49,949 nucleotides of DNA from Pseudarthrobacter sp. AL07 (GCF_029960665.1 NZ_JASBRB010000025.1:1-49949); one strand, 5' to 3'; positions 34,309 through 43,381 are shown, counted from the stretch's first letter. A program made the numbers and translations. Notes: generated by a model not told the origin, from the sequence alone.

Positions 34309-34356
34309 ACTTTACCGGGCTGACTCGGCTTCGGTGCTGCCGGTAAAGGCTATTGT
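34309..34356. promoter_or_regulatory. Divergent leaderless promoters flanked by an inverted repeat
   Basis: The 61-base gap between the ligase and metallopeptidase genes contains TAAAGT (minus strand, 34314-34309) 7 bases before the ligase ATG and TATTGT (34351-34356) 6 bases before the peptidase ATG. A perfect 9-base inverted repeat (CTTTACCGG at 34310-34318, CCGGTAAAG at 34340-34348) lies between, its left arm overlapping the ligase -10 box. Confidence 0.5.
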
Positions 34357-34362
34357 GACTTC

Positions 34363-35244
34363 ATGAGCTTCAATGACAACGTCCAGCTGGACCCCTCCCA
34401 GGTCCAGGACCGGCGCGGCATGGGCCGCGGTGCCAAAGTCGGCGGCGGGATCGGGGGCGGGATCATCCTGCTCATTGCAGTCCTCCTTGGCGTCAATCCA
34501 GCAATGTTGGAAGGCCTGACCGGCGGCACTGGCACGGCTGACCAAAATCAAGGGACGGCGCCGGCCTGCGCCACGGGGGCCGACGCTGACGCCCGGCTGG
34601 ACTGCCGGATTACCGGCACGGTCAACAGCCTGAACGCGTTCTGGCCGGCCTATCTCCAGGAATACAACGTGCAGTACCCCCAGCCGAAGACCGTGATCTT
34701 CGATGAAGCCGTCAACAGCGGTTGCGGGACAGCCTCGAGCGCGGTAGGCCCCTTCTACTGCCCCACGGACAGCACCGCCTATTTCGACCCCGGCTTCTTC
34801 CAGGAGCTCGTGAACCGCTTCGGATCCTCGGGAGGTCCTTTGGCGCAGGAGTACGTGGTGGCCCACGAATTCGGCCACCATATCCAGAACGTGCTGGGGT
34901 ACCTCGACCGTGCGCAGCAGGATCCGCAGGGGCCGGCGTCCGGTGCTGTCAGAACGGAGCTCCAGGCCGACTGCTATGCCGGGCTCTGGGTAAAGCACGC
35001 CTCAACCCAGCCCGGACCCGACGGCCAGCCGTTCCTGGAACCGATCACCCAGCAGGACCTCAAGGATGCCCTGTCCGCAGCTTCGGCGGTGGGCGATGAC
35101 CGGATCCAGGAGGCCGCCACGGGCAGGGTCTCGCCCGAGGCCTGGACGCACGGCTCCAGCGAACAACGGCAGAAATGGTTCTACACCGGCTATACCAGCG
35201 GCGACATTAACCAGTGCGACACGTTCTCGTCGCCTAGCCTGTGA
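34363..35244 (+). CDS. Neutral zinc metallopeptidase (YpfJ family)
   Basis: A 293-residue membrane-anchored metalloprotease-like protein. A basic, Gly-rich N-terminus and one hydrophobic helix at ~28-46 (VGGGIGGGIILLIAVLLGV) anchor it, with the remainder outside the cell. The zinc motif is H168-E169-x2-H172 (AHEFGHHIQN), with a further conserved ELQADCYAGLWVKHA about 35 residues on, which should hold the third ligand. The start at 34363 is leaderless. Physiological substrates of this family are not established. It ends before a large terminator hairpin and converges with sufT. Confidence 0.88.
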   Translation: MSFNDNVQLDPSQVQDRRGMGRGAKVGGGIGGGIILLIAVLLGVNPAMLEGLTGGTGTADQNQGTAPACATGADADARLDCRITGTVNSLNAFWPAYLQEYNVQYPQPKTVIFDEAVNSGCGTASSAVGPFYCPTDSTAYFDPGFFQELVNRFGSSGGPLAQEYVVAHEFGHHIQNVLGYLDRAQQDPQGPASGAVRTELQADCYAGLWVKHASTQPGPDGQPFLEPITQQDLKDALSAASAVGDDRIQEAATGRVSPEAWTHGSSEQRQKWFYTGYTSGDINQCDTFSSPSL

Positions 35245-35281
35245 CAGGATCTGTCGCCGACGGCAGCACGAACTAGAAAAG

Positions 35282-35333
35282 AACGACGACGGCCGGCTTC
35301 CTCCGCTGGGGAGGTAGCCGGCCGCCGTCGTAC
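35282..35333. terminator. Bidirectional terminator between the metallopeptidase and SUF operons
   Basis: A long imperfect hairpin: ACGACGG-CCGGCT pairs with AGCCGG-CCGCCGTCGT with a small bulge, and CCTCC/GGAGG closes the loop. It is followed by TACTTTCC on the plus strand and AGTTCGTTC... beyond it on the minus strand. Confidence 0.75.
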
Positions 35334-35341
35334 TTTCCATG

Positions 35342-35674
35342 TCAGATGTTGAAGCCGAGGGCCCGCATCTGGTCCTTGCCGTCATCGGTGATCCGCTCCG
35401 GTCCCCACGGCGGCATCCACACCCAGTTCAGGCGCCAGTCGTCCACCACGCCGTCCAGGGACTTGCCTACCTGCTCCTCGATGACATCGGTGAGCGGGCA
35501 AGCTGCCGTGGTGAGCGTCATGTCGATCAGCAGCGCACCGTCCTCGTCGGAGTACTTCAGGCCGTACAGCAGCCCGAGGTCCACGATGTTCACCCCGAGT
35601 TCAGGGTCGATGACGTCCTTGAGTGCCTCTTCGACGTCCTCGAGGCCCGTGCGGGCCACATTGATTTCGGTCAT
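35342..35674 (-). CDS. sufT: Metal-sulfur cluster assembly factor SufT (DUF59)
   Basis: A 110-residue MIP18/DUF59-family protein. VEEALKDVIDPELGVNIVDLGLLYGL is the family signature, followed by the conserved Cys in MTLTTAACPLTDVIEEQV. SufT helps deliver iron-sulfur clusters in Firmicutes and actinobacteria. It is last in the SUF operon, 12 bases after sufC. In mycobacteria it stands beside sufS/sufU; those genes are not in this cluster. Confidence 0.92.
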   Translation of the reverse strand: MTEINVARTGLEDVEEALKDVIDPELGVNIVDLGLLYGLKYSDEDGALLIDMTLTTAACPLTDVIEEQVGKSLDGVVDDWRLNWVWMPPWGPERITDDGKDQMRALGFNI

Positions 35675-35686
35675 GGCAAGTCCTAA

Positions 35687-36472
35687 CTAGGCCTGGGCAG
35701 CAGCGATGGTGGCTGCGCCGGCGCCCGTGGCGTAACGGTCGTAGCCTTCGTCTTCAAGGCGGTCTGCCAGCTCCGGGCCGCCCTCTTCGACAACCTGGCC
35801 GTCCACGAATACGTGGACAAAGTCAGGCTTGATATAACGCAGGATGCGGGTGTAATGCGTGATGAGCAGCGTGCCCATGTTGCCCGTCTCATGAGCGCGG
35901 TTGACGCCTTCGGACACAACCTTCAGGGCGTCAACGTCCAGGCCCGAGTCGGTCTCGTCCAGGATGGCGAACTTCGGCTTGAAGAGTTCCAGCTGGAGGA
36001 TCTCCACGCGCTTCTTCTCACCGCCGGAGAAGCCCTCGTTGACGTTGCGTTCGGCGAAGTCAGCGTCGATGCGCAGCTGAGCCATGGCCGCCTTGACGTC
36101 CTTGGTCCAGGTGCGCAGCTTGGGTGCTTCGCCGTCGATGGCGGTCTTAGCGGTGCGCAGGAAGTTGGTCATGCTCACACCGGGGACCTCCACGGGGTAC
36201 TGCATGGCCAGGAAGATGCCGGCACGGGCACGCTGGTCAACGCTCATGGCGAGGACGTCTTCGCCGTCGAGCGTGATGGTTCCGTTGGTGACCTTGTAAC
36301 GCGGGTGCCCGGCGATGGTGGAAGCCAGGGTGGACTTGCCTGAACCGTTGGGGCCCATGATGGCGTGGGTCTGACCGGTCTTGATGGTCAGGCTGACGCC
36401 CTTCAGGATCTCCTTGGTGCCCTGCTCCGTGTCAATGCTGACGTGCAGGTCCTTGATCTCAAGAGTAGACAT
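35687..36472 (-). CDS. sufC: Fe-S cluster assembly ATPase SufC
   Basis: A 261-residue soluble ABC ATPase that drives the SufBC2D scaffold. Walker A GPNGSGKST, Q-loop AMQYPVEVPGV, signature GFSGGEKKR, Walker B FAILDETDSGLDVDAL (the SufC variant with DETDSGLD), switch His LITHYTRIL. ATG 36472 (MSTLEIKDLHVSID) was chosen over a frame opening 7 codons earlier. It lies 114 bases after the Rieske gene; that gap holds a small GC hairpin near 36490-36515. It should act with SufB and SufD in this operon. Confidence 0.95.
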   Translation of the reverse strand: MSTLEIKDLHVSIDTEQGTKEILKGVSLTIKTGQTHAIMGPNGSGKSTLASTIAGHPRYKVTNGTITLDGEDVLAMSVDQRARAGIFLAMQYPVEVPGVSMTNFLRTAKTAIDGEAPKLRTWTKDVKAAMAQLRIDADFAERNVNEGFSGGEKKRVEILQLELFKPKFAILDETDSGLDVDALKVVSEGVNRAHETGNMGTLLITHYTRILRYIKPDFVHVFVDGQVVEEGGPELADRLEDEGYDRYATGAGAATIAAAQA

Positions 36473-36586
36473 AGGTCTTGTTCTCCTCTGCACCGCGCCC
36501 TCCGGCGGTGGTGCGGTCTGTATCTGGAAGTTTTGGTTCTGTTGCTTGGTATTGCCGCGGGCGGCTGATCTGTCCGGCTGATGCTG

Positions 36587-36946
36587 CTAGCTGACGTTCG
36601 GGGCTTCCGCTCCGTTGAGCACGTTCGTAAAGTCCACGTAGACCTCGTCGCCGACGATCTCGACGGCGAACACGGGGACGGGATCGTAAGCGGGCAGCTG
36701 CAGCGGCTCACCGCTGCGCAGATCGAACTGGGAGCCGTGGCCCCAGCATTCGATCATGCACCCTTCCACTTCGCCCTCGGACAGAGAGATGTCCGCGTGC
36801 GAGCATGTGTCCCCGATGGCGTGGATGTCTCCCATGGAGTCCTTGACGATGGCTACGGGGTAGTCATCGATCAGAATCCGAAGAGCCTGCTTGAGCTGGA
36901 TTTCATCCGTTTTGCAGACAAATTCGCCCTTTGGCTGGTCAGTCAT
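36587..36946 (-). CDS. Rieske-type non-heme iron ferredoxin inside the SUF operon
   Basis: A 119-residue Rieske [2Fe-2S] protein with the full ligand set C48-x-H50-x16-C67-x2-H70 (CSHADISL...CWGHGSQFD). The size matches the small ferredoxin subunits of dioxygenase systems, but no oxygenase gene is near. Position between sufD and sufC points to a role in cluster assembly or repair, perhaps as an electron donor or cluster carrier (inference). ATG 36946 was chosen; the longer frame would overlap sufD. It starts 16 bases after sufD. Confidence 0.92.
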   Translation of the reverse strand: MTDQPKGEFVCKTDEIQLKQALRILIDDYPVAIVKDSMGDIHAIGDTCSHADISLSEGEVEGCMIECWGHGSQFDLRSGEPLQLPAYDPVPVFAVEIVGDEVYVDFTNVLNGAEAPNVS

Positions 36947-36962
36947 CTGTTTTCCGCGCCGT

Positions 36963-38249
36963 CTAGTTGTTCGTGACGGCGAGTTCGCGCTCAACAGCCT
37001 CGGTAAGCCGCTCTTCGAGGGCCGGTACCTTGATCTGCTGGATGATCTCGTGCAGGAAGCCACGGACCACCAGGCGGCGGGCAACATCCTCGGGGATGCC
37101 GCGGGCCATGAGGTAGAACAGGTGCTCGTCGTCCAGCCGGCCGGTGGCGCTGGCGTGGCCGGCTCCCTTGATCAGCCCGGTTTCGATCTCGAGGTTCGGC
37201 ACGGAGTCGGCGCGGGCGCCGTCCGTGAGCAGCAGGTTGCGGTTGGCCTCGTAGCTGTCAGTGCCTTCGGCTTCCTTGCGGATCAGGACGTCGCCTACCC
37301 ACACGGCGTGGGCGTTGCGGCCCTGCAACGCACCCTTGTAGAGCACATTGGAGGTGCAGTTCGCCACCGCGTGGTCAACGAAGAGCCGTTGCTCCAGGTG
37401 CTGGCCGGCGTCGGCAAAGTACAGGCCGAACATTTCCGCTTCGCCGCCGGGGGCGGTGAAACGGGCCGAGGGCGTGACGCGGACCAGGTCCCCGCCAAGG
37501 CTGACCACGACGTGCTTGAACTTGGCGTCGCGGCCGATCTTTGCCTGCTGGGAGGAGGCGTGAACGGCGTCGTCGTTCCATTCCTGGAGCGAGACAACAG
37601 TGAGGTTGGCGCCGTCTTCAACAACGATTTCGATGTTTTCGGACACAACGGCCGAACCCTGGTGGTTGAGGACCACAACGGCCTTGGAGAACTTCTCCGC
37701 TACTATCACCAGGTGCTGGGCGGCTGCCGCCGTCGAGGTACCGTCGATCGCAACAGTGACCTCGGTGTCGGCTTCAAACTCAGCCGGGATGGTGAGGACG
37801 GTGGCTTCGCTGAAGTTTTCCCAGGCGTTCGCGGACACGCGGTCCTCCGGGATGCCGGCGGACCCGATGCGCTTGTCGCCGCGTGCCACGCTTTCAACCG
37901 TGACCTGCTCCGGGCCGCTGACGGTTACGGTCGGAGCCGCTCCCGCAAGGACCTCACTGTGCAGGCCTCGCAGGCGCTTGAGCGGGGTGAAGCGCCAATC
38001 TTCCTCAAGCCCGGTGAGCGGCTTGAAGTCCGCCAGGTTGTACGAGGTCAGCCGGCCAGCGCGTGAGCTGTCCGGAATGCCGACGCCGCCGCCGTGCGAG
38101 TGGCGCTTGACAGCTTCCCCGGCCAGCGGGGCCTTGGAAGCGTTCGAGTTGATCGGAGACAGGCTTTCGCCCTCTTCCGTGAAACCGTTAATAAACGGCT
38201 GGGCCGAGGGCGCGCCGATGCGCGCCTTTTCAGTAGTGATTTCAGTCAT
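36963..38249 (-). CDS. sufD: Fe-S cluster assembly protein SufD
   Basis: A 428-residue SufB/SufD-family scaffold subunit. The C-terminal family core is clear: AGQHLEQRLFVDHAVANCTSNVLYKGALQGRNAHAVWVGDVLIRK, LLLTDGARADSVPNLEIETGLIKGAGHASATGRLDDEHLFYLMARGI. It forms a heterodimer with SufB and binds SufC. It starts 2 bases after the sufB stop. The N-terminal ~100 residues are variable, as usual for SufD. Confidence 0.95.
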   Translation of the reverse strand: MTEITTEKARIGAPSAQPFINGFTEEGESLSPINSNASKAPLAGEAVKRHSHGGGVGIPDSSRAGRLTSYNLADFKPLTGLEEDWRFTPLKRLRGLHSEVLAGAAPTVTVSGPEQVTVESVARGDKRIGSAGIPEDRVSANAWENFSEATVLTIPAEFEADTEVTVAIDGTSTAAAAQHLVIVAEKFSKAVVVLNHQGSAVVSENIEIVVEDGANLTVVSLQEWNDDAVHASSQQAKIGRDAKFKHVVVSLGGDLVRVTPSARFTAPGGEAEMFGLYFADAGQHLEQRLFVDHAVANCTSNVLYKGALQGRNAHAVWVGDVLIRKEAEGTDSYEANRNLLLTDGARADSVPNLEIETGLIKGAGHASATGRLDDEHLFYLMARGIPEDVARRLVVRGFLHEIIQQIKVPALEERLTEAVERELAVTNN

Positions 38250-38251
38250 CG

Positions 38252-39715
38252 TTATCCGACGGACCCTTCCATCTGCAGTTCAATCAGGCGGTTCAGCTCA
38301 AGTGCGTACTCCATCGGGAGTTCGCGGGCGATGGGCTCAATGAAGCCACGGACGATCATCGCCATGGCCTCGTCTTCGCGCATGCCGCGGGACATCAGGT
38401 AGAAGAGCTGCTCTTCGCTGACCCGGGAAACGGTTGCTTCATGGCCCATCACCACGTCATCCTCGCGGATGTCGATGTACGGGTAGGTGTCCGAACGGCT
38501 GATGGTATCCACCAGCAGCGCGTCGCAACGGACGGTGTTCGCTGAGTGCTTGGCACCTTCACGGACCTGGACCAGTCCGCGGTAGGCAGCTCGTCCGCCG
38601 CCGCGGGCCACGGACTTGGAAATGATGGAGCTCTTGGTGTTCGGCGCGATGTGCACCATCTTCGAGCCGGTGTCCTGGTGCTGACCGGCGCCGGCGAAGG
38701 CGATGGACAGAGTCTCGCCCTTTGCGTGCTCGCCTACGAGGTAAACGGCCGGGTACTTCATGGTGACCTTGGAGCCGATGTTGCCGTCAACCCATTCCAT
38801 GGTGGCGCCTTCTTCGCAGATGGCACGCTTGGTCACCAGGTTGTACACGTTGGTGGACCAGTTCTGGATGGTGGTGTAACGGACGCGGGCGCCCTTCTTC
38901 ACGATGATTTCCACCACGGCGGAGTGCAACGAGTCCGAGGTGTAGATCGGCGCGGTGCAGCCTTCGATGTAGTGGACGTAGGAGTCCTCGTCGGCGATGA
39001 TCAGGGTGCGTTCGAACTGGCCCATGTTTTCCGTGTTGATGCGGAAGTATGCCTGCAGCGGAATGTCGACGTGGACGCCCTTGGGGACGTACACAAAGGA
39101 ACCGCCGGACCAGACGGCCGTGTTCAGCGACGCGAACTTGTTGTCGCCCACGGGGATGATGGTGCCGAAGTACTCCTGGAAGATCTCCGGGTGTTCGCGC
39201 AGCGCGGTGTCGGTGTCCAGGAAGATGACGCCCTGCTTTTCGAGGTCCTCACGCAGTTGGTGGTAGACAACCTCGGACTCGTACTGGGCGGCGACGCCGG
39301 AAACCAGGCGTTGCTTTTCGGCCTCGGGGATGCCGAGCTTGTCGTACGTGTTCTTAATGTCCTCGGGCAGGTCCTCCCAGCTGGTGGCCTGCTTCTCGGT
39401 GGAACGCACAAAGTACTTGATGTTGTCGAAGTCGATGCCCGAGAGGTCTGCACCCCAGGTGGGCATGGGCTTGCGGTCGAAGTACTTCAGGCCCTTGAGG
39501 CGAAGATCGAGCATCCATTTCGGCTCGCTCTTCTTGGCCGAGATGTCGCGGACGACGTCTTCATTGATACCGCGGCGGGCGTTGGCACCGACATCGTTCT
39601 TGTCAGACCAGCCGTACTCATACGTGCCGATGCCGTGGAGCTCAGGATTCTTTTCCAGAATCTCCGAGATCACAGTGTCTTCGGCTACCGCTTTCTCTGA
39701 TAGTTGGTCCGTCAT
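38252..39715 (-). CDS. sufB: Fe-S cluster assembly protein SufB
   Basis: A 487-residue SufB scaffold on which nascent clusters form. Typical segments: [80 protein letters not shown] (with the conserved Cys) and [24 protein letters not shown] (the Cys that receives sulfur in E. coli SufB is in this region). ATG 39715 was preferred over GTG 39718, because AAAGG is better spaced. Its ATG shares one base with the SufR stop codon (TGATG), so the genes are coupled. No intein interrupts it, unlike some mycobacterial sufB genes. Confidence 0.96.
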   Translation of the reverse strand: MTDQLSEKAVAEDTVISEILEKNPELHGIGTYEYGWSDKNDVGANARRGINEDVVRDISAKKSEPKWMLDLRLKGLKYFDRKPMPTWGADLSGIDFDNIKYFVRSTEKQATSWEDLPEDIKNTYDKLGIPEAEKQRLVSGVAAQYESEVVYHQLREDLEKQGVIFLDTDTALREHPEIFQEYFGTIIPVGDNKFASLNTAVWSGGSFVYVPKGVHVDIPLQAYFRINTENMGQFERTLIIADEDSYVHYIEGCTAPIYTSDSLHSAVVEIIVKKGARVRYTTIQNWSTNVYNLVTKRAICEEGATMEWVDGNIGSKVTMKYPAVYLVGEHAKGETLSIAFAGAGQHQDTGSKMVHIAPNTKSSIISKSVARGGGRAAYRGLVQVREGAKHSANTVRCDALLVDTISRSDTYPYIDIREDDVVMGHEATVSRVSEEQLFYLMSRGMREDEAMAMIVRGFIEPIARELPMEYALELNRLIELQMEGSVG

Positions 39716-40548
39716 CACGGCCTTTCTTGCTGATGGTTGGTTACTTCATCCAGGCTGGCGGGGGCTGCCTGCGGGACGCGTGGTCCCCCGGCGGCCAGCC
39801 TGCCTGTGGGTATGTGGGTAGTGCAGACGTGTCCGCCGCGCGCCAGCGTGGACAGGCGGCGCACGTCGACGCCGACGAGACGGGAGAACACTTCGGTCTC
39901 CACATCGCAGAAGACGGGGAACTGGGCGGCGAGCTGCTGGATGGGGCAATGCCCCTGGCACAGCTGGACGCTGGACAGTGCTGCCGGCAGCGGGGCCCTG
40001 GCTTCGATCGAGGCGGTCGACGCCACGAACCCATCCCGGCTCAGCGCCGTGGACAGTGCTTGCGCCCTGGCGGTGATGTCCGGTCCGGCCTGTTCTATCT
40101 CGGGTGCGTAACGGCGTTCCATGTCGGCAAAACGTTCGACGGCGAACGCGCGGACTGCCTGTTCGCCCGCCACCGCCTGGAGCTGCTTGAGCGCGAGGGC
40201 GGCGATGTCGAGGTAATCGTTGCCAAGCGTGGACTGGCCCTGCGAGCTCAGGACGTAGCGGCGGGCTGGTCGCCCCGCGCCTGCACCTGCCCTGGCTGCA
40301 CGCTTGACCTCAATAACCCCACTGCGGGCCAGATGATCAAGATGCCTCCGGACAGCGGCTGGCGTGAAACCGAGCATGTCACCGAGTTCCGCAGCGCTGA
40401 TGGGGCCATGCTCAAGCACGGCGCCAAGAACCCGGTCCCGGGTACGCTCGTCGGAGTCAGCTACCGGCACAGCGGCCACGTGGCCGCGATCAGCGGCGGT
40501 ACGTGGCGCTCTGTGCCCGGCAAACGGCACAGCAGCAGCATTGGTCAT
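39715..40548 (-). CDS. sufR: SufR-type iron-sulfur transcriptional regulator
   Basis: A 277-residue regulator that senses Fe-S status and represses suf genes when its cluster is present. Winged helix-turn-helix at ~35-100 ([28 protein letters not shown], then [11 protein letters not shown] wing). Cluster ligands C197-x3-C201-x12-C214 match the spacing of mycobacterial SufR; C242 and H245 (VCTTHIP) lie further on. ATG 40548 was chosen over GTG 40557; neither has a clear Shine-Dalgarno. First gene of sufR-sufB-sufD-Rieske-sufC-sufT; divergent from an ABC exporter gene. Confidence 0.93.
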   Translation of the reverse strand: MTNAAAVPFAGHRAPRTAADRGHVAAVPVADSDERTRDRVLGAVLEHGPISAAELGDMLGFTPAAVRRHLDHLARSGVIEVKRAARAGAGAGRPARRYVLSSQGQSTLGNDYLDIAALALKQLQAVAGEQAVRAFAVERFADMERRYAPEIEQAGPDITARAQALSTALSRDGFVASTASIEARAPLPAALSSVQLCQGHCPIQQLAAQFPVFCDVETEVFSRLVGVDVRRLSTLARGGHVCTTHIPTGRLAAGGPRVPQAAPASLDEVTNHQQERP

Positions 40549-40573
40549 GGAATACACAACACAATCATGTCGT

Positions 40574-40601
40574 AATTTACTCCCCCGTACTAGTAAGGTC
40601 A
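40574..40601 (-). promoter_or_regulatory. Predicted sufR/SUF operon promoter
   Basis: TGACCT (-35, 40601-40596) and TAAATT (-10, 40579-40574) are separated by 16 bases on the minus strand, with the start codon about 20 bases after the expected transcription start. ACACAATCATGTCG just downstream (about 40558-40572) has an ACA-N4-TGT dyad that could be a SufR site; it is not the mycobacterial SufR motif. Confidence 0.5.
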
Positions 40602-40663
40602 GGCTGACCTGCGGCTGGGGTCACCTGCGGCCCCGCCAGTACTACATCGCGTAGAATGCTGGG

Positions 40664-41632
40664 GTGCGATCCCCCGAATCCCCGGTTCTGTCCATCAGCG
40701 GGTTAATCAAGGATGTTGGTCCGCTGGCCAGCCTGGACGGAAAAATGCTCCGGGTAGTCAACGGCGTATCTTTTGTGGCCGAACGCGGCCAGGTCACCGC
40801 CCTCCTGGGCGCCAATGGAGCTGGAAAAACCACCACCATCGAATGCGCCCAAGGCCTGCAGAAACGCAACGGGGGCAGCATCTCGCTGCTCGGCCAGGAT
40901 CCGGGCCGAGCGGGCGCTGACCTGCGGTCCCGCGTAGGCGTGATGCTTCAGGACGGCGGCCTCCCGCCGTCGGCACGTCCCATCCCGCTCCTGCGGCACA
41001 TCGCCGGAATGTACGCGAGGCCCCGCTCCGTCGACGAACTGGTGGAACGGCTTGGTATTGACACCTTCGCCAGGACAACCGTCCGCCGGCTTTCCGGTGG
41101 GCAGAAACAACGGCTGGCACTCGCCGCAGCCCTGATCGGAAATCCGGAAGTCCTATTCCTGGACGAGCCCAGCGCCGGCCTGGATCCCCAGTCCCGGCAG
41201 CTGGTGTTCGAGCTGATCTCGGAACTGCGGGCAACCGGGATGGGCATCATCCTCACAACGCACCTGATGGACGACGCCCAGCGGTTGGCCGACTACGTGT
41301 ACATCATTGACGCCGGCAGGAACGTCGCCGAGGGAACAGTTCCCCAGCTACTGCAGCGCGACCCGGCGGTGGAGGCCGGCGCGGACCATATCCGCACCCT
41401 GGTGTTCGAGGCGCCCCCCGGGCTGGATTTCACCGGCGTGCTACCCCAAGCCATCGCGGTCTCTGAAACGCGGGCCGGAAGCTACGTTGCCATGGGTGCC
41501 CTCACACCCCACGATCTCGCGTCGCTGACCGCTTGGTGGGCTGCCCACGACGTTATGCCCGGTTCCATGAGCCTTGCGGCTCGAAGCCTGGAAGATGTCT
41601 TTCTCGACATCTCGGGAAAGGACATCCGATGA
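40664..41632 (+). CDS. ABC exporter ATPase next to heme A synthase
   Basis: A 322-residue ABC ATPase of the drug/multidrug or ABC-2 type. Walker A GANGAGKTT, Q-loop VMLQDGGL, signature LSGGQKQRLALAAAL, Walker B VLFLDEPSAGLDP, switch His LTTHLMDD. A ~100-residue C-terminal extension (LVFEAPPGLDFTG...) is typical of ABC-2 ATPases. GTG start with TAGAAT 6 bases upstream and no Shine-Dalgarno (leaderless). Its stop overlaps the permease ATG by 4 bases (ATGA). The same order (sufR divergent from ABC exporter, then ctaA/ctaB) occurs in mycobacteria, so a link with heme or oxidase biogenesis is plausible; substrate unknown. Confidence 0.88.
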   Translation: MRSPESPVLSISGLIKDVGPLASLDGKMLRVVNGVSFVAERGQVTALLGANGAGKTTTIECAQGLQKRNGGSISLLGQDPGRAGADLRSRVGVMLQDGGLPPSARPIPLLRHIAGMYARPRSVDELVERLGIDTFARTTVRRLSGGQKQRLALAAALIGNPEVLFLDEPSAGLDPQSRQLVFELISELRATGMGIILTTHLMDDAQRLADYVYIIDAGRNVAEGTVPQLLQRDPAVEAGADHIRTLVFEAPPGLDFTGVLPQAIAVSETRAGSYVAMGALTPHDLASLTAWWAAHDVMPGSMSLAARSLEDVFLDISGKDIR

Positions 41633-42399
41633 CGGCTCCCGCAGCCAGCGCCACCCAGGGAGCGCCGGCCACGCTGCTGCGCCGCGTCCTGCTGCAGGGC
41701 AGGTATGAATCCCTGACCATGCTCAGGAACGGCGAGCAGCTGATCCTCGCCGTGGTCCTGCCGCTTCTTGTGCTGGTGGGGCTCACTGTCACCCCATTCC
41801 TTGACGGCTTCGGAGCCAGCCGAATCAATGTGGCGGTCCCAGGCATCCTGGCTTTGTGCGCGATGTCCACGGCATTTACCGGGCAGGGAATCGCCACCGG
41901 ATTCGATCGGCGGTACGGAGTTCTCCGCTTCCTGTCCACCACACCCCTGGGCCGCGAAGGCCTCATCGCGGGTAAAGTGCTGGCGGTCCTGGCGGTACTC
42001 TGCCTCCAAGTTGCCGTTGTGACACTGGTGGCGCTTCCTCTGGGCTGGCAGCCGCCTGCCTCCGGCTGGCTCCCTGGCCTGTTGCTGCTGGCCCTGGGCG
42101 CCGTGGCGTTCACCGCGCTGGGACTCCTGGTGGCCGGCACCGTGCGGCCCGAGGCCACCCTCGCCATCACCAACCTGCTGTGGATCCTGCTGGGCGCCCT
42201 CGGCGGGATCGTTATTCCCGCGGGACGGCTGCCCGCGGTGGCGCAGCAAGTGGTCCACTATCTACCCTCCGGCGCACTCGGCGAGGCCATGCGCGAAGCA
42301 TTCCTGCACGGCTCGCTGAACAGCGGCGCCGCGCTTATCCTGCTGCTCTGGACAGTTCTTGCCGGGGCAGCAGCCATCCGTTGGTTCAAGTGGAATTGA
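41629..42399 (+). CDS. ABC-2 type permease
   Basis: A 256-residue membrane protein with about six hydrophobic helices (QLILAVVLPLLVLVGLTVTPF, GLIAGKVLAVLAVLCLQVAVVTLVALPLGW, WLPGLLLLALGAVAFTALGLLVAG, LAITNLLWILLGALGGIVIP). It pairs with the preceding ATPase (4-base overlap) as an exporter. It is followed by ctaA after 7 bases, so the three genes are probably one transcript. No substrate can be inferred from its residues. Confidence 0.88.
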   Translation: MTAPAASATQGAPATLLRRVLLQGRYESLTMLRNGEQLILAVVLPLLVLVGLTVTPFLDGFGASRINVAVPGILALCAMSTAFTGQGIATGFDRRYGVLRFLSTTPLGREGLIAGKVLAVLAVLCLQVAVVTLVALPLGWQPPASGWLPGLLLLALGAVAFTALGLLVAGTVRPEATLAITNLLWILLGALGGIVIPAGRLPAVAQQVVHYLPSGALGEAMREAFLHGSLNSGAALILLLWTVLAGAAAIRWFKWN

Positions 42400-42406
42400 G
42401 ATATCC

Positions 42407-43351
42407 GTGAGCACGGCTTCACGCCTCCCCCAGATCGCCGGCCGCCTCGTCGCGAGACTCCCCCGTACCGTTGACACCAGCGTCCGCCGCCTCGCGGTGG
42501 CGTCCCTGGTTGGCCAGACGCTGCTGGTGGTGACCGGCGGCGCGGTGCGGCTGACCGCGTCCGGCCTCGGCTGCCCGACGTGGCCACGCTGCACGGACAC
42601 CTCTTTGGTGAACACTGCCGAAATGGGGATTCACGGCTTCATTGAGTTCGGCAACCGGCTCCTGACGTTTGCGTTGGCAGCGGTTGCGGTGGCCATGCTT
42701 GTGTACTTGTGGAACCTTCGCAAGGAGCGTCGGGACCTCTTCCTGCTGGCGCTTGGCCTGCTGGCCAGTATTCCGGCACAGGCGGTGATCGGTGGTGTCA
42801 CTGTGCTGACCAACCTCAATCCGTGGGTGGTGGGCCTTCACTTCCTCGTGTCCATGGCCCTCGTGGTGATCGCCACGCTGCTCGTCAACCGGGCTTACGG
42901 CAGGACGGGCCGCCACGCCGGCATCCAGCTCCCCGCATTGCCGGGCGTCATGCGTCCGATGACTGCCGCCGTCGCGCTTTTCTCTGCTCTTGCCGTGATG
43001 CTCGGCGTTGTGGTGACCGGCTCCGGCCCCCACGCCGGTGACGCCGACGCGCCCCGCAACGGACTCGACTGGGATCTGTTCTCCCACATCCATGCCGTTC
43101 CGGCGTACCTAATCACGGCCGGAACATTGCTCGCAGTGGTGCTGGTGATTGTCCGCCGGATCCGGGGACCGTTCCGCACCGCCGTCCTGCTGCTCCTGGC
43201 CGTAACCCTGCTGCAGGCAGCCATCGGCTTCACCCAGTACTACAACGGCATCCCCGCGTTGCTGGTGGGCGCCCACATGCTTGGCGCGGCACTGCTGATG
43301 AGCGCGGCAACAAACACCGCCGACCTCGCCCGCTCAAGCCCGGTCACGTAA
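42407..43351 (+). CDS. ctaA: Heme A synthase (COX15/CtaA)
   Basis: A 314-residue membrane enzyme that oxidises heme O to heme A for cytochrome aa3 oxidase. Eight helices are visible. The external loop has the conserved pair C56/C62 in LTASGLGCPTWPRC, and heme-ligand His residues are in EMGIHGFIEFGNRLL, VGLHFLVSMALV, DLFSHIHAVPAYL and VGAHMLGAALL, in paired four-helix bundles. The start is GTG 42407; the longer frame is in the permease gene. It follows an ABC exporter pair and is convergent with ctaB, the heme O synthase that supplies its substrate. Confidence 0.94.
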   Translation: MSTASRLPQIAGRLVARLPRTVDTSVRRLAVASLVGQTLLVVTGGAVRLTASGLGCPTWPRCTDTSLVNTAEMGIHGFIEFGNRLLTFALAAVAVAMLVYLWNLRKERRDLFLLALGLLASIPAQAVIGGVTVLTNLNPWVVGLHFLVSMALVVIATLLVNRAYGRTGRHAGIQLPALPGVMRPMTAAVALFSALAVMLGVVVTGSGPHAGDADAPRNGLDWDLFSHIHAVPAYLITAGTLLAVVLVIVRRIRGPFRTAVLLLLAVTLLQAAIGFTQYYNGIPALLVGAHMLGAALLMSAATNTADLARSSPVT

Positions 43352-43381
43352 GCGCGCCGCCCGGCAACTGCCGATTAGTCA

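Noticed and set aside
36473..36586. A hidden sufU or sufS fragment between the Rieske and sufC genes
   Set aside because: The 114-base gap contains no frame with desulfurase or SufU motifs, only a small GC hairpin.
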